Assembly (NCBI GenBank): GCA_001600695.1
Contig: BCKQ01000001.1
Coordinates: forward strand, 2,389,880-2,453,879
Length of the DNA stretch: 64,000 nucleotides
Reading direction: 5' to 3'
From: Ascoidea asiatica
Lineage: Eukaryota; Ascomycota; Saccharomycetes; Ascoideales; Ascoideaceae
The notes beneath the pieces are model-generated. The model did not search any database, was not told the DNA's origin, and saw only the letters and a list, made by a program, of their open reading frames with translations. Position 1 is the first letter of the stretch. The number at the start of each line of letters is the position of its first letter. Shown here in pieces: positions 53,701-62,640 of the stretch. A program made the translations under genes and the position numbers.

Positions 53701-55747
53701 AAGTGGTATCTGGTAATGGAAAGCCGAAAGAGCATACCCTAACATATTTTGTGTAAATTTTGCTATCAATGTTACTAAGCTGAGGTGGTGGTTTATCACT
53801 TACAATTTTAACCGTATTTGTAGCGAGTGAATCTCTGTCTATTAATACTTCTGATAATACGGAAGAAGAAACCATATCCATGGTTGGAGTCCCATCCTCA
53901 TCTGCAGTAATAGGAGTTTGGAAATCACAGCCCATTCTATCCTCCTTACTTATCCAATCTCTCATTGATATTATCATTCCACCATATTGATTTAAAGTAC
54001 AGATTGGAGCAACTACATCTCTTATATTTTCACATCCCAAAGGTTTTAGCCATCTATTTATTATTATTTCATTTAATTCACCATTCACTGTGGAAGTACT
54101 AATTAAACACCATTTAACACAGGATAAATTTGGTTTTCTTTTTTTGTCAAAGTTTCTAGTAGATAATGGATCTGCCTGGTAATTAAAAGCGACAGATTTC
54201 AATCCAAGATAATCAGAAAGTAATATGCTTGATCTAAATCGGGTAATTACATTAGCATATAAACCGGGAAAATTCATTAACTCTGACGGGGCCCATAATA
54301 AAGTATTTCCTGAATAAATTAAAAAAAAAATGCTAGCAATTAAACCAGTTGAGTACCTACAATCAAAAGTACTAAAAATAAACTCTTTAGAAGCTTGATA
54401 ATTTACTTCAGATCTTTTCAAAGAGCCTCTTGACCTAACCCATAATGGGGAACTTTGTAAAATCTTGTTTAGGTTTGTCATCTGATGAATTATAGTTTTA
54501 TGATTCAACACAACTCCATGAAGTTTTCCAATTGAAGATTTAGAATATTCGATATATGCAATATCAGTCACATTTAAAGGTGGTGGATCTGCTTTTTTGG
54601 AAGGAAGATGATATGTCCCCAAATCATCTGTTTTCAAGAAAGCTAAGCCTTTTGGCCATTTGATTTTTGTTGTTATTGAATTATTTAGTTTTTCAAAATT
54701 TTTGAAAATTGAAGTGGAATAGAAACAGAAATGACATTGAGTTCTATTCAAAATTTCAATCATATCATTTGTATTTAAGTCAATAATAGGAATGGCAACG
54801 GAACCCGCTAAAAAACAACCAAAAAGTGCAACAGTAAACTCTATAATCTCATTTTTTTTATAAATCAAACAGATTCTATCACCTTTATATAAACCAGTTT
54901 TTTTTCTTATAAATTGAGCGATCTTTTCAGCTTTCAAATATAATTTCTCCCAAGTAATCATTGCTGCTTCTTTACCTCTGGAATCTAACGAAATTATTGC
55001 TAAATCTTTTGGATAAGTTGAAGCTCTTTGTCGTAAAATAGTGGGTAAATTTTTTATTTTTTCTGACCCAGAAATATCATATTGATTTCTGGGATCTAGA
55101 GGCCTTTGTAATTCAACATTTGACATTTCTAATTCATTTTGGTTTGAGTTTTGGTTTTGATTTTGATTTTGATAATCAGATTGAAATTTATTCAAATAAT
55201 TATTTTGAGGGGTAATTATTGGGAAATTTTGATCCGGATTTCCACTCTGGCTCTCTGGCTGAAGTTGTAATTGTTGCTGCATAAATAATTGCTGAGAATT
55301 AAGAGATGGAGATAATGGAAGAGACGATTGTTCATTTTCAGAAGAAATTATGAAAGGAGATTGAAATTGGATATTTATTGGAGATTGATTTTCGGAAAAG
55401 GATAAAGGTTGTATTATTGCTGGATTTGGCGATTGACTTGAAGATTGATTTTGATTTTTAGTTGAAATTGGAATTGAAGATTGTGTTAAAGAATTGACAG
55501 GCTGCAATCTTTGAAAATTAGAGCTGTTATTTGAAAAAATAGAAGGATTGTATTCATTGTTTGAAAAAGAAGAAATATTTCGGCCATGGGAGGGTTGGGC
55601 CTGAATATTTTTAAGATCTTCTAAAATTAAAGATCTTTTTTTAATATAACCTTTGTCAGTATAATCTCCATCATTATAATCGGTAATCAATTTTTGTAAG
55701 GTAATGATAATTTCAGGAGGAGCATCACTAGGAATTGAAAAATCCAT
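50789..55747 (-). CDS. CMR2: Cmr2, DIP2-type protein with tandem acyl-adenylate-like domains
   Basis: A 1652-residue protein, nearly the length of S. cerevisiae Cmr2/YOR093C. Residues 1-45 (SDAPPEIIITLQKLITDYND, KGYIKKRSLILEDL) are a DMAP1-binding domain, and a Gln/Asn/Ser-rich linker follows to about 225. Two AMP-binding (fatty acyl-AMP ligase-like) domains come next, at about 230-960 and 1015-1610. Landmarks of the first are LPTILRQRASTYPKDLAIIS, GEIWVDSPSFPGGFW and FLRTGLLGFLYNGKVFVLG; of the second, LVDLLRWRVVNHPDNLAFAT, GEYGEIWVHS and YFRTGDLGFI. DIP2/Cmr2 proteins have been reported to control diacylglycerol levels and vacuole function in yeast. Base composition is less AT-biased than in the neighbours, matching its globular, Asn-poor make-up. 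Confidence 0.93.
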   Translation of the reverse strand: MDFSIPSDAPPEIIITLQKLITDYNDGDYTDKGYIKKRSLILEDLKNIQAQPSHGRNISSFSNNEYNPSIFSNNSSNFQRLQPVNSLTQSSIPISTKNQNQSSSQSPNPAIIQPLSFSENQSPINIQFQSPFIISSENEQSSLPLSPSLNSQQLFMQQQLQLQPESQSGNPDQNFPIITPQNNYLNKFQSDYQNQNQNQNSNQNELEMSNVELQRPLDPRNQYDISGSEKIKNLPTILRQRASTYPKDLAIISLDSRGKEAAMITWEKLYLKAEKIAQFIRKKTGLYKGDRICLIYKKNEIIEFTVALFGCFLAGSVAIPIIDLNTNDMIEILNRTQCHFCFYSTSIFKNFEKLNNSITTKIKWPKGLAFLKTDDLGTYHLPSKKADPPPLNVTDIAYIEYSKSSIGKLHGVVLNHKTIIHQMTNLNKILQSSPLWVRSRGSLKRSEVNYQASKEFIFSTFDCRYSTGLIASIFFLIYSGNTLLWAPSELMNFPGLYANVITRFRSSILLSDYLGLKSVAFNYQADPLSTRNFDKKRKPNLSCVKWCLISTSTVNGELNEIIINRWLKPLGCENIRDVVAPICTLNQYGGMIISMRDWISKEDRMGCDFQTPITADEDGTPTMDMVSSSVLSEVLIDRDSLATNTVKIVSDKPPPQLSNIDSKIYTKYVRVCSFGFPLPDTTLAMVNPETKVLSALMEVGEIWVDSPSFPGGFWDNSAETQSLFLAKCNDYQGQLNLEFLRTGLLGFLYNGKVFVLGLYEDRFRQKVSWIDKKLFKDKYGYPDSSVPSSDTGNNLVNPTRENSSGLMISRPLSNNATGSTFPYRQDSLLSKVSSTNNKSDAFSANGYRYHYIEHINHTLFRKFNFISECSIFNITINGESLPAACIETRLALPKTNVAIANSGINYPELDILSDQCFELIEKAHNVRLYCILITPSNALPRIYKNGQKDIANRLCQTRFINGALKAAYVKFNFSKAISNIPYGRDIRGGIWSSFSARVRAEVLENSEQQFTGLDVCNVSIDDRTNAPLTDFKTLVDLLRWRVVNHPDNLAFATILDAHRTRDCSWKKFDQKIASVCYYILFKSLLKPGDSIILMYNISEDFVIALFACFLSGVVPIPMLPLDSNLIEEDVKAFMDVVKDFNVKMIFVNNDAEQIFKLKQISKELKKLSYTSKLPKIKNTSKYKTVLPASIRSKMALFQKKFDYRNESTTVLVCLNWTADNKRIGVKYNHATLMAICKIFKETCRLTSSNSILACARHVSGLGMIQSSLIGVYLGSSTYLYLPTDYYRSPNLFFSAIQNYKVKDVFVTPQMISHLIHFSSPSKQLTLNNLENLMVAYESRPHQSLMKNFKSFFPSSNFHISNVYSHKFNPMIACRSYLNTEPVELWLDPIALRQGFVSLVNPSTFSDGIRVQDSGCVFSCTQVSIVNPETLELCKVGEYGEIWVHSEGNASGLIDGSKKKTDPFLKDMLGAKIKNSENNFSYFRTGDLGFIHNITQTAYNGNSMNLQLLYVLGSIAETFDSLGLHHFAVDVEHTIETSHPDIFFACVFKCDGYAIAVCSTKRKKYQSSLVPVIFSKVLNANHLILDIIAFTSKEDFPLSRLGEKQRLSLIQSFTDGKLPLLGSYGVNYGEDSTIEIIEEMQFVEQESQNNSIT

Positions 55748-56784
55748 TTCCTAAAAAAATATTTTAAAGAGTACAAAGTTGAAAATTGAATCAAATATCA
55801 GCCTGAATGATTGTATTACTGTATAAATTGGTTAAGAAACATCAATTAATCAAATAAGTTACAACTGACTTAATCTCGATAGAGTTTTTAGTTCAATTCA
55901 TGGTTATTTTCAAATAGGGATCAAGACTACGCCGCTTGATAGTTGGATTCATTTTTCGTTAGAATTACGTAATACTGGATATTACTAAAGCATTCATGAA
56001 GGGTCTATACATACATTAATATCGTGAAAGAAACTCATTTATTTCTCTGGCACAATTAACATCCTATAAATGAGAAATACTATGTTTATTATTGAAAAAA
56101 ATTATTAAATATTATTATATATGAATTTTCAATCCTGCTCATCAATCTTTGGCTATGTAGCTCTTATCCACCAGTGTGAATCCCAGTAGTAGACAGTTTC
56201 AGGAATTGCCTGGACGCGTGCAAAACACCTATCTTTAACGGGACAAGTGTGTCACCTTGGATCCGGAATCAGCTTTCAATTACACTCAGAATGCTTTAAT
56301 GTGTACCATAGGTATCCCAAATAGAGAATAAAACACTCCATCAACGGGATTAAGTTAGAATAGATGGGACCGTCCCGGTATAGCATTTCCTGAGTTGGAG
56401 AGGTGTTCGGTTTGGCAAACCTGAAATGAGAAACTGGAATGCAAAAAACAGGATCAATTTCAAAATCCACATAAACCATTTAAATAAATAAATAAACAAT
56501 TCGCTAATCAAAAAATTAAAACAGATATATATAGTTCAGATTCTTAAAAATACCAGAATATAAACACAATATATAACAACATTAAAAACATTTTATCTCT
56601 TTTATTTTCTTCTCTTGAAAGCATCCTTTTTTTACTTTATTTATAATAGTGTTATTGTTGTTTTTTTTGTACATCATATTCAACAAGATACTTACTGTGG
56701 TTGTTAATATAGATATTTCGCTAAGCAAGTTACCTACGCTTTAATAATTTTTTTTATGAAAATTTTAAGAATTTCCATTAAAAG
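55748..56784. promoter_or_regulatory. Divergent promoter region between CMR2 and the CENP-B-type gene, with GC island
   Basis: GC-richer island at 56150-56420 with a perfect ACGCGT at 56214-56219 and GGGACCGTCCCGG near 56368. A 67-codon frame at 56276-56479 lies in the island and carries no motif. The flanks are AT-rich. Confidence 0.5.
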
Positions 56785-58422
56785 ATGCCTAAGGCAATTA
56801 AACCTCCTAGAGCTACATTAGAGCAGAAAATACGAATATTGGATTATTATAAAGCATCTAATAAACCTCAAAGTGAAACTGTTGAAGCTTTCAAGGATAA
56901 ATTTGCAATTTCTACTTCAAGTTTGAGTGAATGGGTTAAAAATGAAGTAGAACTAAGACAGAGATATAAAGAAGCCGGAATTCATGGTAGACAAGGTAAA
57001 AGGAAAGTTAGATACAAGTATGAAACTATAAATAAGGATATGGATGCATTTGTGGAACAGCGTAAAGAAAATAATCAACCAATAAATGAACCGGTTTTAA
57101 GAGAACAATGGTCTTTGCTAGCTCATAAATATGGTGTTCAAGATACAAAAAGATTGAATTGTTTCTCACATGGATGGTTAAGCCAATTCAAGAAAAGGCA
57201 TGGTCTAGATAAAAAATCAATAATTATTCCTGATGAGAATGAATCTATAACAAATGAAAATTTGACTGAAAACGAAACAACACTTAAAAACCAAAGTATT
57301 GATGGAAATGATAGTAATAATATACTCCTCTCTCCATCTATTCATTCTAATACTTCTTCTCCTATTAATGAGAATTCTATACATAATTCAGAATATCATT
57401 CATTGAACCCTGAAATTAGCTCCAGGTTACCAAGAAACTCAAATACAGTTTCTAATATGAATGAAAATTCTTTGCAGAATGGAGCTTCTTTCCAAGTTCA
57501 AGCTTCGCATCAACTCCAAAATGATTCACTAACTAAGGCACGATCCCAAAATCCAAACCAAAATTCATCTATGAACTCAATTCCAAATAATATTCCCCAA
57601 AGTCAGTCAACTAATTCTAATGGCCCTCTTCAAATCTCCACTCCGGATCCACGCCATGGAGATGACCGATTTATGGCCCAAAATTATCCTTTATTAATGA
57701 ATAATATTCCTAACAACAATCTAAACCCAAATGCAAATAACAATGCAAACACTACAAATGTAAATTCAATTTCAAATTCAAATTCTAACACTACTTCTAA
57801 TTCAAATTCGAATGTGAATCCCAATATAAATACTCATTCAAATACTAATATGGCATCGACAATAAATAACAACGTATCCAACAATGCCAATAATGTTAAT
57901 AAAAATAGTAATGGAAACTCAGTCATTGTCCTCAATTCTAGACCTCAAATGTCGCAAAATTCCATGCCATATCCTACTAATGCTGATTCTTCGAATTTGA
58001 TTAGATATGACGGACAAATGAATCAGCAAGTAATAAGATCATCTTCTTATATACCCTTTCAAAGTTTTCCTAATCAGCGGCAGCAATCTCAACAACAGCA
58101 ACAACAACAACAGCTACATCAACAACAAATTCAACAGCAGATGCATTCTCAACATCAACAGCAGAATCAAATACAATCCCAACAGCAGATGCAGCAACTA
58201 CAACCCTATTCTCCTGGGTATGATATAAAGCCTGCCTTTATAGATCGTTTTATTACCCATTGGGCCACTTTGTTTTTCGAGAGAAATATCAATGATTTTC
58301 CTCAATCTAAAAAAACTTTTGAAATGTTCAAAAATGTTTTTAGAGATGAAATGTTACAATTAGATGAAAAAAATGGGAAATTAAACCCTGTTGACAAATT
58401 TTTCATGTCAGAGTTTCATTGA
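56785..58422 (+). CDS. CENP-B/Psq-type helix-turn-helix DNA-binding protein
   Basis: A 545-residue protein. Residues about 8-60 form a Psq/CENP-B N-terminal helix-turn-helix (ATLEQKIRILDYYKASNKPQ, ISTSSLSEWVKNEVELRQRY). Residues about 75-145 look like the second, Tc5/CENPB-type HTH (MDAFVEQRKENNQPINEPVL, SHGWLSQFKKRHGL). No DDE nuclease domain follows: the middle is Asn/Ser-rich with a poly-Gln stretch near 433-470, and the end (about 480-545) is an ordered-looking helical segment (FIDRFITHWATLFFERNIND). This is the build of a host regulator derived from a pogo/Tc5-like transposase DNA-binding region, as with CENP-B, fission yeast Abp1 or Pdc2. I do not recognise the specific orthologue. It is convergent with RTT106. 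Confidence 0.75.
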   Translation: MPKAIKPPRATLEQKIRILDYYKASNKPQSETVEAFKDKFAISTSSLSEWVKNEVELRQRYKEAGIHGRQGKRKVRYKYETINKDMDAFVEQRKENNQPINEPVLREQWSLLAHKYGVQDTKRLNCFSHGWLSQFKKRHGLDKKSIIIPDENESITNENLTENETTLKNQSIDGNDSNNILLSPSIHSNTSSPINENSIHNSEYHSLNPEISSRLPRNSNTVSNMNENSLQNGASFQVQASHQLQNDSLTKARSQNPNQNSSMNSIPNNIPQSQSTNSNGPLQISTPDPRHGDDRFMAQNYPLLMNNIPNNNLNPNANNNANTTNVNSISNSNSNTTSNSNSNVNPNINTHSNTNMASTINNNVSNNANNVNKNSNGNSVIVLNSRPQMSQNSMPYPTNADSSNLIRYDGQMNQQVIRSSSYIPFQSFPNQRQQSQQQQQQQQLHQQQIQQQMHSQHQQQNQIQSQQQMQQLQPYSPGYDIKPAFIDRFITHWATLFFERNINDFPQSKKTFEMFKNVFRDEMLQLDEKNGKLNPVDKFFMSEFH

Positions 58423-58635
58423 TTTTAGCTTGAGCAATTCTATATATATTATATTGTTTTTAAGGCCTACATATATTATTCTAACAATCGTAATAAATTT
58501 ACTATAATAAGCTTGCTCCACACTTTACTTCAAAAGTTTTAAGTGCTTATAAGTTTTTGTTTTCAAATAATAATAACCTTTTTTATAATTCATTTCCGAA
58601 TTCAATATGCAATCTTCGAGATCAGGCACGGCTGA
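58423..58635. other. Convergent gap CENP-B-type gene / RTT106
   Basis: About 210 bp of AT-rich 3' flank, no gene. Confidence 0.7.
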
Positions 58636-59899
58636 TTAATCCTCTAATCCTGATCCTGATCCTGATTCTGATTCTGATTCTGATTCAGATCCTGATTCAA
58701 CCTCAGAGTCGGATCCGGATCCTGATTCAGAAGAATCTTGAAAGTCTTCATCTTCTTCGACATTATCACTATCATCATCGACATTTTCATGAAAGTCATT
58801 GTTGGAAATACCATTAGCAGTCTCTAAATCACTATCTTTATTTCCGTTAATATTTTTTTGATATATAGGCTTAGCTTTTAGCTCATCTACCATTGATTTA
58901 TCTTCAACTGCCTTGGATTTGATATAATTATCAATTTTTGAAAATTCTTCTTGGTCAATCATGCTAAACTCAACTTTTTCTTCATCCTCTAAAATCAAAG
59001 TTATGTTAAATGTAACTCTTGTAATGGACGAATATTGAATGGAAGTTATATCTTTCGAATTAAAAATTAAAATGGGCTTTTTGAAACCAAAAATTATAAA
59101 ATCATGTAAAAAATATAAAACACCTTCCTTATTTTTTCTATGAGCAATTATATGAAACGAGTTTGTATTATCATCAAAAGCTCTAATTTTGAATCCAGTT
59201 AGATAAGCTTGTTTGATTAAAAAGTTTCTATAGTAGATTTCTTTTTGAGTTGCATTATCTATAGTTACTTGAGATATATAGTCAGATTTAACTAGGTCTT
59301 TAGTAATAGATTGTTTGTTAATGCTTAAAAGTATAGGATCATTATTAAACTTATTAAGATAATTTTTTTTATAGAAAATTGCCAAATAATCCAAATTTTT
59401 TTTTTCTGGTACTGGTAAAAAACCACTAAAATATATATTCTCAGGATTTAAATCTGAAATAATTAATTCAGCTTGTTGTGTTTGAGAATTATTAAAATCT
59501 GTGGAAATAGCCAAAAATGGTAACTCTGTTTTGGAGTTTATTGCAAAAATCAAATTCATTTTTTTTCTTAGCGGAGATTGAAAAGATAGTTGAGACAATT
59601 TGAGAATTATCAAAGAGGGATCGATTAAAGGAAAAATCTCTTCAGTATTTTCATTGAGTTTTCGCTTTTTAGTAAAATTTTCATTATTATTGTTGTTGAT
59701 AGAAGAATTGAGATTGATTGTAGATAAATAGTCATAAAACTCCTCAAATACTTCTTCTAGCTCAGGTTTTTGATCTTAATGTAAAATTGTCAGTAAGCTT
59801 CGAAATTTAATAAATATTTACTTCTTATTTTTTTTACTTACTTATTGAATTTAATATTTTTTCCTTTAAAACTAAAGGTAAATCGTCTGTAAAAGACAT
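58636..59899 (-). CDS. RTT106: Histone chaperone Rtt106 (two exons)
   Basis: Exon 1 is 59842-59899 (minus strand, starting MSFTDDLPLVLKEKILNSI), the intron is 59775-59841, and exon 2 is 58636-59774. The product has 398 residues. The N-terminus has the Rtt106 helical segment (PELEEVFEEFYDYL). Then comes LSFQSPLRKKMNL, the start of the tandem PH module, with SGFLPVPEKKNLDYL, KEGVLYFLHDFIIFGFKKPI and the hallmark SIQYSSITRVTFNITLILED, followed by EFSMIDQEEFSKIDNYIKSK. An acidic Asp/Glu and Ser-Glu repeat tail closes it. Rtt106 binds H3K56-acetylated H3-H4 and deposits it behind replication forks and in silencing. A reading from the exon 2 TTG at 59613 would lose the N-terminal dimerisation part. 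Two MCB boxes lie upstream. Confidence 0.93.
59775..59841 (-). other. RTT106 intron (67 bp)
   Basis: On the minus strand: donor GTAAGT, branch-like TACTGAC (complement of 59789-59795), acceptor TTAAG. The junction makes the codon A|AT (Asn) and joins two segments that both match Rtt106. Confidence 0.88.
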
Positions 59900-60523
59900 T
59901 TTGAAAAGAAAAAAAAAAGACTTTGTTTTTTCAAATTCAAATTTATTTTAAATATTGATAGTCACCACTAATGTACAGTTTTCTTAATTATTTAACATAT
60001 TCTGAACATTTGGCTAACTGAAAACAAAATATTAAACTGAATCAGAAAAAAAAAATATGGTTTCTAACTTAAAAAATGATCAAGCTTTCAAAACTTTCCA
60101 AAATAGTATAACTCTTTCCTAAAAACCCTGCTTTTAAATATTTATAATTATGCTTTTTATTTGAATGAGGTTTGATATGAGAAAACGCGTAAATGTTTTG
60201 TAAATCAATATTTTTCTTTTTATCTTTTCTTATTTTCATATTTCAAGTGACGCGTTTTTTGGCTTTCTGCAAGAAATAGTAGACGGTCTCTCTACAAACT
60301 GAATTTTTGTTGGAGAACAATTCATAATTTAGAACATAACTAACTATATTATTTTCGAAAATAAATTATAATTTTTTAGGATGTCTACAATATCATCGGT
60401 TAATGGTTTATTATTACCGTCTATATTTATTTATTAAAGGGTAATACTAAAGGCTCGTGATAAATGAATATTAATATTGAAAAAGTGATAATCTGCTTTG
60501 GTTATGTTTTAATTTCTATTTAC
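59900..60523. promoter_or_regulatory. RTT106 promoter with two MCB boxes
   Basis: Perfect ACGCGT at 60185-60190 and 60250-60255, 286 and 351 bp upstream of the RTT106 ATG, in otherwise AT-rich DNA. These are MBF (Mbp1/Swi6) sites that drive G1/S transcription of replication and chromatin genes, which suits a replication-coupled histone chaperone. Confidence 0.7.
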
Positions 60524-61585
60524 TTAATCTAAAGCATTAATGATAGCTTTTGTAAATTCTTCAGTTGAGGCATTACCACCAATATCTTTAGTTGTATGCT
60601 CGCCCTTTTCAATAACTTCATAAGTTGCGTTTGATAATCTTTCAGCAGATTCGTTGAAGCCCAAATGTTTCAATAATAAAGAAGAAGATAGAATTAAAGA
60701 AGTTGGATTTGCAACATTTTTACCTTTAATATCTAAACCAACATGTCTACAACCAGGCTCAAAAATAGCATATTCTCTACCAAAACTTGCACCAGGTACT
60801 AAACCTGGACCACCGATTAAGCCAGCACCTATATTTGAAAGAATAGTACCATATAAATTTGGAGTAACTAATACATCAAATTGCTGAGGATTTGAAACAC
60901 ATTGCATTGAAGCATTATCAACAATCATATCATTAACAGTAATACCTGAATAATCTTGACCAATTTCTTTAACAGTATTTCTAAATAAACCATCTGCTAA
61001 TTTCATTATATTTGCTTTATGAATTGCAGTTACTTTACTTCTATGATTTTTAAGAGCATAATCAAAAGCAAATTTTGCAATTCTTTCACATTTATATTTA
61101 GTTACAATTTTTAAACTTTCAACAACACCAGGAACAGATTGATGCTCTAAACCTGAATATTCAGCTTCAGTATTTTCTCTAATTAAAACCATATCAATAT
61201 CTTGCATTCTAGTTTTAATACCAGGAATATTTTTAATTAAAGCTATCGAAGCATAAATATCTAATTCTTTATTAACTAAATCATTGAAAGAAGAATGACT
61301 TGAAGCTGTTGAAGAAGTAAACCAATTTGTTTTTAATGCAACTTTATTTCTTTTAACTGAATCAAGTGCTACTTTTAAATCAGAATGATCATCAAAACCA
61401 GAAATTTTTATAGTTTCAAATTCAATTGGTAAATTCATAATTTTAAAAATATCAGTAACGGACTTGGAAATTTCTTCACCTATACCATCACCAGGAATTA
61501 AAGTGATAGTCTGATTTGATTTGACAGCTGTAGCCATCGATCTTGAAGCATTGACAATACAATTTTTTGAAGAAGTAGAAAACAT
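60524..61585 (-). CDS. IDH1: Mitochondrial NAD-isocitrate dehydrogenase subunit 1 (regulatory)
   Basis: A 353-residue protein starting at the ATG at 61583-61585. The first ~20 residues (Ser/Lys/Arg, no acids) fit a mitochondrial presequence. Next come the IDH/IMDH signatures TLIPGDGIGEEISKSVTDIF, VLIRENTEAEYSGLEHQSVP, VTAIHKANIMKLADGLF, VDNASMQCVSNPQQFDVLVT, GGPGLVPGASFGREYAIFEP and the end-domain GNASTEEFTKAI. The Ser-rich TSSTASSHSSFNDLVNKELD in place of the catalytic-subunit arginine motif, and SGLEHQSVPGVVESLK, indicate subunit 1 (AMP- and citrate-binding regulatory subunit) and not IDH2. It forms the octameric TCA-cycle enzyme with IDH2, which is not in this window. Three CCAAT boxes lie just upstream. 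Confidence 0.93.
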   Translation of the reverse strand: MFSTSSKNCIVNASRSMATAVKSNQTITLIPGDGIGEEISKSVTDIFKIMNLPIEFETIKISGFDDHSDLKVALDSVKRNKVALKTNWFTSSTASSHSSFNDLVNKELDIYASIALIKNIPGIKTRMQDIDMVLIRENTEAEYSGLEHQSVPGVVESLKIVTKYKCERIAKFAFDYALKNHRSKVTAIHKANIMKLADGLFRNTVKEIGQDYSGITVNDMIVDNASMQCVSNPQQFDVLVTPNLYGTILSNIGAGLIGGPGLVPGASFGREYAIFEPGCRHVGLDIKGKNVANPTSLILSSSLLLKHLGFNESAERLSNATYEVIEKGEHTTKDIGGNASTEEFTKAIINALD

Positions 61586-61666
61586 TGCTAAAATATAATT
61601 TATAAAGTTTGGATTTTTTCAGTTGAAAATAATTTATACTGTGAATTGAAATTATAGTATAATTAT

Positions 61667-61693
61667 ATTGGAACTATATTGGAACTATATTGG
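61667..61693 (-). promoter_or_regulatory. Three CCAAT boxes at 11-bp spacing upstream of IDH1
   Basis: ATTGG on the + strand (CCAAT for the minus-strand gene) at 61667-61671, 61678-61682 and 61689-61693, within a tandem 11-bp unit (TATATTGGAAC), 82-108 bp before the ATG. CCAAT is the core of the Hap2/3/4/5 site, a known activator of IDH1 and other respiratory genes. Confidence 0.65.
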
Positions 61694-61699
61694 AGATAT

Positions 61700-62640
61700 A
61701 TGAAATGTTGAAACAATAATATAATGTGATATTAACCGTTAGAATATTCTAAAAGAAAAAAAAACAAAGACAATAACCAAAAGCTAGATAAAAAAAATAA
61801 AAGGAAAAAAAGAATGTTTTTATAATAGTGATGGTGTACAAATAATATGCTCAGTTAACTAGAATGATATTTTTTCGAAAACGAGGTATTAATTGTTGAA
61901 TCAATGAACATTTTGAAATTTAAACTGTGATCTGAAATGGAAAATACTTAAATGCAGAAGCTTCAATTCCTATGTAATAAGATATGATAAATCTCTCAGA
62001 ATCTCTCAGAAAATGAATTCTAAAAAGATTGATTTGGATAAGCCGAAAATAAAGACCAAAAGAGAAAAATGAAAAAAAAATATGTAAAGCGATCCGGAAA
62101 AGGGTGTTGGGCTTGTCAAATCGATTCGCCGCTGAAGTTTGAAATTAAGCAATTAAGCTTCTTACGTAATCTGCTGACGTAAGCGCCATTTACAAATTAT
62201 TATTATAATATGAGCGCGTTTTCAAAAGGTGCAAGATCAAGAGAATCGTTTCAAAGTGCGTTTATCTGGTTTTAAGGATAGAAATTTATACCGGAATAGC
62301 CTAATTAACCGGATTAATTCGAAAGATTAGAATTATGTTCGAAATGGCCGGAACTGTGGGCGGAATTAGGTCTATCATTTAGAGAAAAGGGGTTTGGGGT
62401 CTATACTTGGACCAGCGCTCTTAATAATGCTGTATCTCCATCTATGAATTGTTTGGTTTCCAGCAACATAGCCGGCAATAAATTTAAAATCTCGTGATTA
62501 TTGATTTTTAGATAGTGCAGTGCTCACGATGTCTGTCTACTTTAATTTTTTCAGATGGTTTAAGTTTACTAATGAGAATTTATTTATTTTATTGAATTTT
62601 TATTTTCAGAAATATCTATTTTCTGCTTAAGTAAATCTAA
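61700..62640. promoter_or_regulatory. IDH1 distal upstream region with GC island
   Basis: GC-richer island at 62080-62480 (GCGATCCGGAAAAGGGTG, TATGAGCGCGTTTTC, ATGGCCGGAACTGTGGGCGG). After it, a TACTAAT at about 62567 followed by TTTTCAG ending near 62610 resembles an intron 3' end just before the decayed gene at 62641; no donor was identified. Confidence 0.4.
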
